From assembly GCA_018881555.1 (NCBI GenBank), contig JACAXG010000130.1:804352-868351 (forward strand): DNA of 64,000 nt, read 5' to 3'. This document shows positions 48,701 through 60,700 of this stretch, in pieces; position 1 is the stretch's first letter, and every line of letters starts with the position of its first letter. This DNA comes from Amblyornis subalaris (lineage: Eukaryota; Chordata; Aves; Passeriformes; Ptilonorhynchidae). The notes beneath the pieces were generated by a model. That model did not search any database and was not told the origin of the DNA. It saw nothing but the letters and a program-made list of their open reading frames with translations. A program made the translations under genes and the position numbers.

Positions 48701-51700
48701 CATAATAACCTCCTGGAATGCTGTGTAACAGATGAGAGGTACGTGGAGGTTTGTGGATATTGAGCATCCCTTAGAAAATATCACAGAAGTTTTGGGTTTT
48801 TTCAGCTAAAAAAAATATTCNCCTGTTGAACTTCCTTCCTCAGATTCTTTGTCATTCTGGAAGCTCTNGTGGGTTATGTTCTGTCTGGGCCCACCTCTCC
48901 CCTGGCTTTCAGTGAGGCTGTCATCTGTGTCATTAACCAGAGTGCAAAGCAAGTGGAAAACAAGGAGCATCTCTGGAGAATGTGGAGTATTGTTGTTAAT
49001 CCTCTAACTGAATGGATTAATCAGGTAATTAAATCAGTGGCTTTTGGTTGTCTTCCCCAACCCAAGGACCTCACAGGAAGACTTNGTGCTGAGCATTTGT
49101 CTTAATGGTTTTTTAGGAATTGCGTGGCTTGAAGTGATAGTGAAATTAAATAGCCTTGGAATAATCTTGCTGTTAAAAAGGATGGAAAACTGCCCTCCAG
49201 GAACTGCTAACTTTTAAATACCATGGGTTTGTTTGCTTGATGTGAAAATAGAATAAATCCCAAGTTGGGATGTTGAGGNTGTAGTTAGATCAGAGTTTCT
49301 TACTAATGTTAGACTTCTTGAGTGCAATAAGAGCCATGTAAACTATAATATTTAAAAGGTTTTGTAGGTTATTTACTAGAAGTACACTGACTGTAATGTA
49401 GGAATTGTTCAATTAATTAATCCTCATGTAGTCATTAGACCGAAAAATCTTAGAATTTATGAAGAACATTTTAGGTGCTCCTGACTATTTGCAGGAGCAT
49501 GTAGTGACAGGACNCAGGGAGTGGCTTCCCACTGCCAGAGGGCAGGGTTAGATGGGATATTGGGAAGGAATTCCTGGCTGTGGGAGTGGGTAGGCCCTGG
49601 CACAGGTTGCCNAGAGAAGCTGTGGCTGCCCCTGGATCCCTGGAAGTGTCCAAGGCCAGGTTGGACAGGGCTTGGAGCANCCTGGGATAGTGGAAGGTGT
49701 TTGGGGGTGGATNTGGATGGGCTTTAAGNTCCCTTTCAACCCAAACCAGTCCAGGATTNTCTGAGTGTTGCCTCACGTACTGCAACTGAAATAAGTAAAA
49801 AACACATAAGGCATTTTCGAACAGATTTGTTTTTATTCTTGCAATTAAGTTACTAATCAAAAAATCATTTCCTTGTTGCAGACTAACGAGGTGAACCAGG
49901 GGGACGCCCTGGAGCACAACTTCAGTGCTGTGTACAGTGCTCTGTTGCTGCCAGTATCACACATCTTCCCCACTCAGGGATTCCCCCAGGTAACACTGAA
50001 CGCCTAAAATTGATTAAAAACAATGTGGGATTCCTAAAATCTCTGACCTCTGAGTAGAGTTCGCCGCCACTGCTTACCTCCATCGCACCACCGCCCCGGG
50101 GTCGGACTTAAAACTCTAAAACCCCAGTTTAAACCCTAAAGAATTCATAGATTTTGACAGACACAAAGCAANTTTTTCTCTGTGCACAGACCTTGATATT
50201 TATGAACTCTTCCTTTGTGTCGTTCAAGCCAACTTTGAGGTCCTTGTTGCGCTCTTGGTCAGACCTGTACCGAGCGTTCGCTCGCTGCGCTGCTCTGGTT
50301 GCAACTGCAGAAGAAAACCTGTGCTGTGAAGAGCTTTGTGCCAAAATAATAGCTGGGCTAGAAGGTGAAACTCCAGTAGTGAGTATAAACCACATAATTT
50401 AGCAGATGTATTTTAAATTGTATGTAAGAACGTGTTGTAAACTCTCTAATATAGTGTTTTCTCCAGCTTGAAGTGGTTTGGGTGGAGACTTCAATAAAGC
50501 TTTCAGAAATTCTTTTTGCTAACAGGAGTTGGTAGAGAAATGAAAGAAGGGTGTAAAATAATTATAAAGCTTAAATATTAAACTAGCAGTTAAAGCAGAC
50601 TTTAGGTTTGTCTTGAACTGATTAATAATAATGATTTAATGAGTGTCGTCACCGTGGTAAATGGGATTTGTCCTGTTGAAATGTGTGTATAGATGGAGTA
50701 ACTTCAGGTGGAATTCACAAATACCACAAAACCAGGAATTTCAGTTAGGAGGGAGATAAACATGACTTGGAACCATCAGCCTTGTACACTGAAATGTAAA
50801 GATTTTACTTCTAAAGCTGAATGAAAGAGGAAGCTTTTGTGTTAACCTGAATTGGCTGTTCCCAAACCCACACCATAGGGGGAGTGTGGATGTTCATAAA
50901 ATCCTTCAGGCTTGAAGCTCACTCTTTGGAAAAAGTTCTGTGAAAGAAACAGATAAGAAAAAAAATGGAATTTGAAAACCTGGAATTTAAAGGACTGCAT
51001 TGTTATTTTTTAGTCCACAATATCAATGTTCCTTGTAAAGCAAGTTTGGCTTTATTTAGAAGAATTTCTGAGGGATTAGGGGGAAAAAAAGCAACTTCGA
51101 ACATCTTTTTCTACATACTAGAAATTAATTGTGCTTTGACTGTTCATGGCAACTTAATTGTTGTGCCNGCAGTGCCTTTTCTGGCAGGCAGGCAGACCCT
51201 GGAACCTCAATTCTATTGATTTATCTTCAATCTGCCACCTTCTCCCAGCTGCNTGTCACTGTTTGCTGCTTTAGACACTGCATTTGCTTCTGTCTTATTT
51301 GTTGGAGTGGGAAGCTCATCCTCAGTGTGTAAATATGTGTGGTTTAAAATGTCATTTTATCTGAGGCTGGCCTGATAATGCAGAATAATTTCATCCACAT
51401 TTAAATTAAAAGCTGTTGCTTTGCTGTCCTGAACAGCCAATGTGGTTTTTTTTGTCACTGTTGCTCTTTTGAGCTCTGATGATTGATTTTTTGTTTCTGA
51501 TTGTTTTTGTTTCTGGTGATTGATTTCTGTTTCTGATGATTTCTGTTTGCTCCTCAGATGTTTCCAATGCTGGAAGGTCTCACCCATGTTGTGTCAGTCA
51601 TGGTTGAGTGCATCAACTTTGCACCCTATGGTACAAAATTCCAGCCAAAAAATAGATGTAAGGAAATACTTGGATTTGGGGGGTTTCTGTGTGTGTGGCT

Positions 51701-54700
51701 TCAAGAGCTGAGAGTTTAACAGTAGACAAAGGGTCATTGTATGTAAAATATTATAGCATAGCTCAGTAAAAAAGTACTTAAATTTTTTCTGCCCCATGTG
51801 AATTTGTTAAAGATGCTGTGTTGGACTGACTGCTGAAGGAATTAAATGCTTTAATTGGAAGTGTTGATGAGGAAAANCATAAAAACATCACAAATAAGCT
51901 AAATAAGTTGATATTTTCCATTCCTCCTCACTTGTTCCAGAATTTATACATACATTTATATGGATAAATAAGAGGAATAGGAATCAGTAGTGATATAAAA
52001 TTAAGCATTAAAAATTTATATAATCTGTTAGGTCTGGTTTTAAACTATTCATATGTAGGTACAGTTTGAAAATCAAAGTTCTGCTTCTCATGTAGACTCA
52101 ATGTTCAGCTGTGTTTTGTCTTCAGGCGTGTTGGTTAAGGTAACAACCAATATTTTATTTTTATTTTGGAATGCTAGCTCCCCAAACACCCACAGATTGG
52201 GCTAAGAAGAAGAAGGAGCCCCTTGGGAAGCTCACCTCTCTCTTTAAACTCCTGGTGATGCTCCTCAACTCTTTCCATGACTTCAGCTCCAAAGAAATCC
52301 ATGCAGAAACACTGCTCTGTGTTGGGCCTTCCCTTCTGGCTGCTCTCCACAACATCATCAGCCACATCTCCTTGCCTTCAGTGATTGGCACCATGTTTGC
52401 AATTTTTTCCAAACCTCTGGCAGTGTTCTATGAACAAACCAGGTGAGTGTTTTAACGATGCTTGGGAAACTGGGATCGTTGTGGTGGGGAAAGTTTGTGT
52501 GCTCTGCAGTTGTGCTGGATGGGCTTTTCAGGGCCTGCAGGACTTCCAAAAAGCTGCTTATTTCAAAATTATTCTCTTCAAAGTGGCCGTGTTGGCACCT
52601 CTGCAAGGCTAAAAGGTTTGGTTTCCACCTGCTGTTAATTTTCACTGCAGTGAAGATATTTATTAACAGGAATTTGTTTTCTAGCAGGCAGGAACCGCAT
52701 CAAATTTTATAGGAAATAAATGATAATTAGTTGATGCACACCCAAATCCTGGAAGTTTTTAAGCAGAAGGAAATACTGAGAANAACTTGGCTTTGTGCTT
52801 TTTTTCCTGAGCACTGTTTTCCTTGGATTTATTCATGAAAAGGGAGAAGNTGGGATATGTGTTTTTGAAGGAAGACATAAGCAAGTAAATAAAGATTTGG
52901 GAATCTCTTCAGCTTGGAGGACACAGGCTTATAAAATGAGTTACTAAATGCAGTTTCCTCACATTTTTCTGGATAATTGTACCTAGATATTTATATGGAA
53001 TATCTTTATTTATATGGAATTGCTTCGTTTATGGAATTGCTTAGTGGTACTTCAGCTTTTTAATGCAGATATTTATGGGCCCTGGGAAATGTGTTTGGGG
53101 AGAGCATTAAGAGAATGCAAAGAAGACAATTAGAAATTAATTCATGAGAAAGGCTTTAGGTTTGTACTAATTACGACTGACTTTTCCATTAATTTCTCCC
53201 AAAGTCAGCCTATAAATATCCATGGAGGTTAAAGGATAATGCAGGAAACTCCATCAGGAAATTGTTTAATCACCCAACTGAGTCNCATTTCACAACATGG
53301 TTCCATCAAGTTACTCACTAAAACGAGTGTGCAGTGCTTGAATGGATTCTGTATTAGATTTTGGTGCTTGGGATAAATGAGACAGCAAAATATAAATTTT
53401 TTTATTTGTTCTGGCAGGCTTGCTGAGGTGCCTAAAGTCTACAGCAATCTTAACAACAAGGTAAATTTCCTACAGATGCTGCTGGGATTGGGGAAAATGT
53501 ATTTAAAATGTACTTAAGAAAAACCAAATTGAGAATGTAATGAGGGTAGAGATTTAATTTTTAAATTCTTGATTCTTTACTGTAAAGGTCACTGAGGGGA
53601 GTAGCACTCAGCTCTTAGGCTTCTGTGTGGTGTGACATTTCAGGTTGTTCANTCCAGCTGTGCCATCGCATGGGCTAATAAAGTTTAAAATAAGCTTTTA
53701 ATTCAAATATTGCCCATCTTATTTCCCAGTTTTTCTTGAAACTCTCTTGTCTCTCGTGTCCCTCAGCTGGAGAAGCTGCTGGCAGAGGTTCTGCAGTGCC
53801 TGCAGTGTCACTGCACAGGCTCCTATGACACGGAGCTGCTGGAGCAGCTGTGCCCNGTGCTCTGCGTGGGCTTCCAGCACAGGAACAAACAGATCCGCAA
53901 CCAGTGCGCCCACTTCTGGAATTCCACCTTTGCCAAGACCTCCTCGCTGACNTATCCTGAGGATTTAAAGTAAGATACAGGTTTTATTATGTATATTTTA
54001 TNGGAAGAACTCTCGGGTTATGTACAAATCTTTGGTTTTGTTCTGATTTCTTGTGCNGGTTGGCGGATCTGCTGCTCTTGCTGTGCACCTTTTCCCCCTT
54101 CCATAAGTCTAAAATTCCTTTCTTTTTTTTGTTGAGAAGGTCTGTGTTAAGCCAAGCCAAAAAGAAAATTCCTCTCCTGCTGCCTGGCTTTGAAAGCATT
54201 GAGATCTCTGAGGAGTGCAGCGGGCCCTTCTCNGACTCGGTAAATATTTGGTTGACCCCAAAAATTCCAATTTCTTGGGAATTGTTCAGCAGAGAGTGAA
54301 AGGTCAGCTGTCATTTTTACTGTGATTGACCTGCACTGGCTTTGTGTTTGGAATAACAAACTATGCTGGGTAAGCACTGTCAAAAAACTNAGCTGGTTCT
54401 TAAAAGTTTGTGCTTTAAATTTTGGGGTTCTACAAGCTTGTTTGAAAGAATGAATTTTTCAAGTTGTCCTCTACGTAATTTAGAGGAAAGTGGGAGTGTG
54501 GGGTGCTTTTACCATAGAAATTAACACAGGGTGGGTTTGTGAGCTTGGAATTTCTTCACACAACACATTCAAGTGTATTTTTATTATAATAGATGGAAAA
54601 TTCCCAGCTGGATGCAAAGATAAGTGGAATGGAAGTGAAGTTGGGNCAAAAACGAGATTCAATATTAGCACAGACCAGTGAACAAAAGAATGATGGGAAA

Positions 54701-57700
54701 GACAAGTCCAGCAATGTGCAAGTGACACCTGCAAAGGTAAAGTGTTCCCTAAGTGATGTGCTGGAATCAAATCCGTGATCTTCAGGACAAAATAATGAGT
54801 TCAGTGATGCTGAAATATTTTTGTTTCCAACTTAGGCTGCCCAGCACACTCTAATTCAATATTCCTGTCAGAATTCTCTGCTGAGTTTACAGATTGAGTT
54901 CTAGAGAGGGACCAGGCTGGGTGGGAGGGGTGGCAGATGCAAGGCTCAGCCCTGGCTCTGGCTGGAGGTTGTGGCAGATTTGGGGTCTTGGTGGATTTTG
55001 AGGTTGGCAGATCTGTCACAGGGTGGGAAGGTTGTGCTNGTGAGGAATTCCAAATTTTCAGTTCCCCTCTTGTTTCTAACCCAGGGTTTGTGGTTTTCTT
55101 TCCTCTCTGCAGTTGAAACTAGAATTTTCATCTCCCAAGACTACAAGTGAGATACTTCTGGAAGAGGAGAAATCTGTTGATTTTGTGGTTATTCCTCCAG
55201 AAACAAAAGCGAGGATATTGACAGAACATCAGAAAGAAGTGCTTAGGTCAAAGAGGTCTGTCATTTATTCTCTTTCAAACTTAATGTGAAATGTCATTAC
55301 ACTGAGTAGCTGAGGTTGACTTAACTTCAGTTCCTGTATCTCAGACCACTGAGGTGATTGAGTCTTGTTCTTCCATACANGTTTTATTAAGTTTAAAGCT
55401 GGTAGAGTTCCTTGCTTTGCTGTTTTAAAGCAACCAAATTATTCTCAGAACTGCATCTCCTGTTCAGATTAAANGCACACTCTGGAGTCTGGAGTTTGAT
55501 AATTTGGAGTTTACATTTTCACTTCATGACTCACTGGCAGTGGGAAATAAAAGATGTAATTTTTCTTAAATCGTGGAAGTGAAAGGATTGGGTAAAACAA
55601 TTGAGGAAAGAACTTCTAAATTGAAGAAAAGTCTTGNGTCAGCAGCGTGTCAGGAATTAGGATATTCCCAAGACTCATCTTAATTGCAAAGGAATCTTTA
55701 GAATTATCCTCTTTTTAATGTGAGATAATGATATTAGAGTGTTTTCTGTTCTTATGCTGCAAAAGCAGTGTAAGCAGAACNTGAGTCCAGTGGTTCCAAC
55801 CCAGGAACTCCTCTGGGTTGTGTAGTCAGCAAGTGCTGGTGAGTTCTTTGCAGAGTGGGGTCCCAGTCGCAGCTTTTATTCCCCAAAAGCCTCTCTGAAA
55901 TAAAAAAAAGATTCAGTGCAGCTGAAAATAATGGCCTTGAACTAAGGAGATAATGAATTCCAAAGATGAGTCTGACTTCCCATTCCTGGTTTTGTTCCAG
56001 AGTTGATATTCCTGCCATGTACAACAACTTGGATGCCTCCCAGGATACCACCTCATTTTCTCAGTACACTCAAAGCCAGGAAGATTCTTTGTGAGTAAAA
56101 GTGACCAGTTCTGTACATTAAAGGTGTCCCCTTTTGCAACAAAACNGATTTAAGTAATTCTCTTTCAGGGAAACACCACCTTTAATAGCAAATGCCAAAG
56201 AAGATACTGCAAACAAACCTCAGGTAATTTCCCCTTGTCTAATGGTGATTAAGAGTTACATGAGAATTTGATTTCAAAATGGATTTATGTGAGTAGTTTC
56301 TTATCACTCACGTGCATGTGCTGTCACAATATTTGATTTGGGTAAAGGTCGTAGATCCTAAACTCCTTTTGGAGAGGAGTTGGCTGGACTAATTTGAATA
56401 TTGTATTCATAGGACCACTACAGTACTTTGCNGTTCATGTTTTTGGGACAGGAGGAAGAAGCAAGGAGTGAAGGATGTCACTCAGAGGAGAGCTCAGCCC
56501 GCGACGGCGAGGGGGAGTCGAAAAATGAGGCAGCTGAGATGATTCCAGAGGAAACGTCAGTTGGAGAGGGATTAGAGACAAGTTCTGTGGAAGCAGCTTC
56601 CNAGGAGGCCTCAGCAGGGAAGGAGAACACTTCAAATGTCAGCAACAGCTCAGCTTCCAGTGACATCATCTCTGGCACCCCCCAGCCCGCGAGCCGGCGC
56701 CAGTCCTTCATCACCCTGGAGAAATTCGGGGCTGCAGAGCACAGACCCTTCAGCCCAGCCCCTCTGAACACTGTGCTAGAGGTNTCTGGGACTGCTGCTG
56801 GGGCAGGTGCACAGGAAAACACCGGTGGGAGCAAGCCCAGTGCAAAAGCAGAGAAATCTGGAGAGGAAAACAAGAATCCTCCAAAAGCAGAGCCTGAAGC
56901 AGGAGTTCCCGTGGTCCGGAGGGTGACGCGCCGGCAGAGCAAAATGGAGCTCCAGGGAAACAAATCCAAGCTGGCACCCAGGTCAGAGGAGTCTCTGGCT
57001 GCTGACAGCATGGAAAGCAGTGCCGAGCTGTGCTCTGCAGTGGAGGACGTGGAGCACATCCTCCTGACTCAGTCCCAAGCTCTCCACTCCACNGAGGCAG
57101 ACATTAAAAAAGTTGAGGATACGATCGCGGAACTAGAAAAGGGCCGGGTGGTAGACACGGACTCCAAGGAAAACACCCCCCCAGACACGACCTCCCCCTC
57201 TGAGCAGCCCCCNGGGGAGGACACCCAGGTGCCACAGGTGTCCCCTCACCCGAAGGTGCTGCGACGTTCCTCCAGGAGGCGCTCAGAGACTGTGGAGAGC
57301 TCCTCGGGGAGCCAGGAGAAGGAGGATGGGCTCCCGAAGAGGGACAGGAGGAAAGAGGAGGAGAAACCCGGGCAGAAGAAACTGTCACAAGCTAAAGATG
57401 ATGGATCCCAAAAGCAGAAAGGAATCCCTGGGAAAACAACAGAAAGCAGCCAACCTGAGAGAATGGCAGAGGACTGGAGCTCCAAGGACTCTCCTGCTTC
57501 CAGGGGCCTGGAGGAGGAAGGGAGCAGAGGTGGCAGGAGGGCAGAAGATTCCCCCAAGGCCGAGGGGGAAGGTCAGGACAGCCTCAGCACNGGAGGGCAG
57601 AAGGTGATGGAGCGGCCACGGTACCACACCAGGAGATCTTCCCAAGGTTTGCTCTCCAGCATAGAAAACTCAGAGGCTGACAGCTCTGAGGCCAAGGAGG

Positions 57701-60700
57701 AGAGCACAAAGAAGAAAAAAAACAGCAAAGCGAGAAACAGAAGTGATTCTCTTGAAGGTAAAGTGAAAGAGGGACAGCCAGGGGGCCGGAGCCGTGAGGT
57801 GTCTCCCCAGGGAAATGAAAGTAAGAANCCACTGGAAGCAGATAAAGGTGAGCCTGAGGCGAGCACAGGTGCTGCACTGACAGCTGAACCGCGTGGTCTG
57901 GAAAGCCAGGTGATTCCTACAGCTGCTGGAGAAGCTGTGGGGTCTGGCAGCTCCGAGAATCCAGGCGCTGCACGGGACACCAGTGTGGAGCACAACAAGA
58001 TCGATGCTTCCACGGAGTCACTCGGCAGCCCCACTGCGTCTGGCCAAGATGGGAAAGCAGCAGAGGAAAGCAAACAGGAGGAGAAGCAAACAAACACGGG
58101 GGAATGTGCACCAGGAGCCAACGGTGCAGGTGCTGAGCCCTCCTCTGTGCAAAGCCCTGAGTGCCACAACAAAAGAAGCAAAAGGGTGAAAAAAATCAAG
58201 AGCTGTGATTGCTGTTTTAAAAAGCCCAAGCAGCAGGTGACTGAACCAAAGCCCACTGAAACAAAAAAGGAGAAAACTCCTGAGCTGGAGGAGCCCCAGC
58301 CCACCCCGGTTCAGACACCTGTAAATGTGTCTGGTCACTCAGAGTTGGAGGAGAGCTTGCCCCCAGCACCTTGTGCAATGAGCACTCCGTTGCACCCTCC
58401 AAAAGAACCCAGCACCTTCGCCTTGGAAAGCCAGGGAACATCCGTGGATAACCTGCAGGGAAGCAGTGTGGTGGTGGAGGAGAATCCAGAGAATCCAGAG
58501 TGTTCAGCAGGTGAAACTACTGAGTCCACAGAGGAAGTGAAAGAACCTGCTGAGCAGAAGGAGCAAACAGAACAGGTTCTGCCTGAGAGTGTTCCAGAGG
58601 AGCCCAGGGAGAGCTGCCTGACCACAGGGAACCAAGGGCAAGAACCAGCAGCTGCAGAAAAGGAAGAAATAGATCAAAATGGACAACTGGAAGAGGTGCC
58701 TGAGGAACTGACTGTTGATAGCAAACCTGAGGAAAAAGAGGTGAATGAGCCAGAAGGAAANCAGGAGGATAAAGGAGAAGCTGAGAACACTGCAGGAGAA
58801 GCTTGTGCTGTTCCAGACAAAGAGATGAAGGAGGAATTGGTGGAAACTGAAATACCAGTGCCTGAAAAGGTGGCCTTGGAAAGCAGCAGTGTGGATTCCC
58901 CTCTGAAGGTGGAAGGTGACTCCTCAGTGGTGGTGAGTGAAAGCCCCACCAGCCTCCAGGCTCGCTGCACGTGGTCCCCCTCAGCTTCCCCTTCCACCAG
59001 CATTTTGAAGAGGGGCGTGAAGAGAACTCAGGATGACGACTCCCTGTCACCTGCCAATAAGGTATTCCGTGGGAATTGTGTGATGCTTGGTTCCTGACTG
59101 GGATGAGTAACAGTGCAGTGAGCTGTGAATATGTGGAATTACTGGGTTTCATTGGGAATAATGCCGAAGCTGAGGACGTACAGGTTTGAACCGTACAAAA
59201 CTTTAATGACTGAATTTCAAGCTGAGCTCTTTTGTCTCCTCAGACTGACTTCACCAGGCTGTGCTGGTTTGAGTTCAGCCTCTAAAACCCCTCCTCTCCC
59301 ACAGATCCGCCGAGTCTCGTTTGCCAACCCCATTTATCAGGAGGGCCTGGCAGATGACATCGACAGGAGAAGTCCTGTCATCCGATCCCACTCCTCGCCC
59401 TCTTCCCGAAGTCTTAAAATCCTGTCTAACACACAGGTTAAGGTAAGTCTGTTACAACATTCTGTGTGCCACAAGTATTCATGTTATTAATCATGAGTAG
59501 CACGGATTTAGGGCATGTGTGTAGTCNCTTACACTCAGTTGTAAGAGCTGAGGATCTTAAGTGTAAGAGCTGTGACTGCTTTAGCCTGACTCGTTCTGTT
59601 ACTCTGAACTCAAATGCACCCTGAGGTTTCAGGAGCTAAAATCTGACAATTAACTGAATTCCTACCCTTAACTGAATTCCTACCCTAAACTGAATTCCTA
59701 CCATCCTGAGAGATATTTTTTTTCCTCTTTTTCTATCCAGCACATTACCACTCCAACCAAAGGATTTCTGTCCCCAGGATCTCGTACCCTTAAATTTAAG
59801 AGCTCAAAGAAGTGTTTAGTAAGAAGTGCTTTGGTTCATGTTTCTCTTCTAATTTTTTTTCCTGTATTCAGTTGTGTGACAGTTAATTTAATACTTGCCC
59901 TGTGTTATCCCAGATCACGGAAATGGCCAAGGAATCTCTGCCGTGCCCCACGGAATTTGTGTATCCTGCCTTGGCTGGCTGCAAAGCTCCCGTGGATGTC
60001 ATTTTACCTCACATCACATCAAACATCTGGTGAGTAGTGGCTTGTTGCTTTGGAAGGTGACATTTCAGTAGAAACTGAATCCTTACTGAACCTACAAACC
60101 CAGAATTTTAGCCAGAATTTTTTAGAAGGAGAGGGGTTTGTTCGCTGAGGGAGAGACTTGACTATTTTGGAATTTTTCAAGTAAAAGCTTGGACCCAGGG
60201 AGCTTTTTCTGCCTCATGTGGCAGAGCAGAATGATCTCAGTGATTTGGGACAGCAGTTGGGANTTTTCTGTGTACTGAAAGCAAAGTGGGATTTTGAAAA
60301 ACTGACCAGGCTCCCCAGGGAATGGTGACATTCCCAAGGCTGCCAGAGCTCCAGGAGTGCTCTCNGGGACAGGGTGGGATTGTCGGGGTGTCTGTGCAGG
60401 TCCATGGGTTGGATGGATGATCCTGTGGGTCTCTTCCAACCAGGATATTCCCTGATTCTATGCTAATAACTCGTTTTTCCTCCCCTGCTGCAGTGCCAGA
60501 GGCCTGGGACAGCTCATCCGAGCCAAGAACATCAAGACAGTGGGAGACCTGAGCACTCTGACAGCTTCNGAAATCAAAACTCTCCCCATCCGCTCTCCCA
60601 AAGTCTCCAATGTCAAAAGAGCTCTTAAAGGATACCATGAGCAACAGGTAGAGTTGAGTTTTTAGTACCAATATTGGCCTAATTAACTGCTGATACCCAG

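Noticed and set aside
50100..50145. AAACCCTAAAG resembling a plant telomere repeat
   Set aside because: A single CCCTAAA-like unit is expected by chance. Only the adjoining CpG patch is reported as odd.
57573..58304. 243-residue minus-strand frame opposite RIF1 exon 29
   Set aside because: Shadow of the purine-rich coding exon; its antisense is naturally Ser/Leu/Phe-rich and stop-poor.
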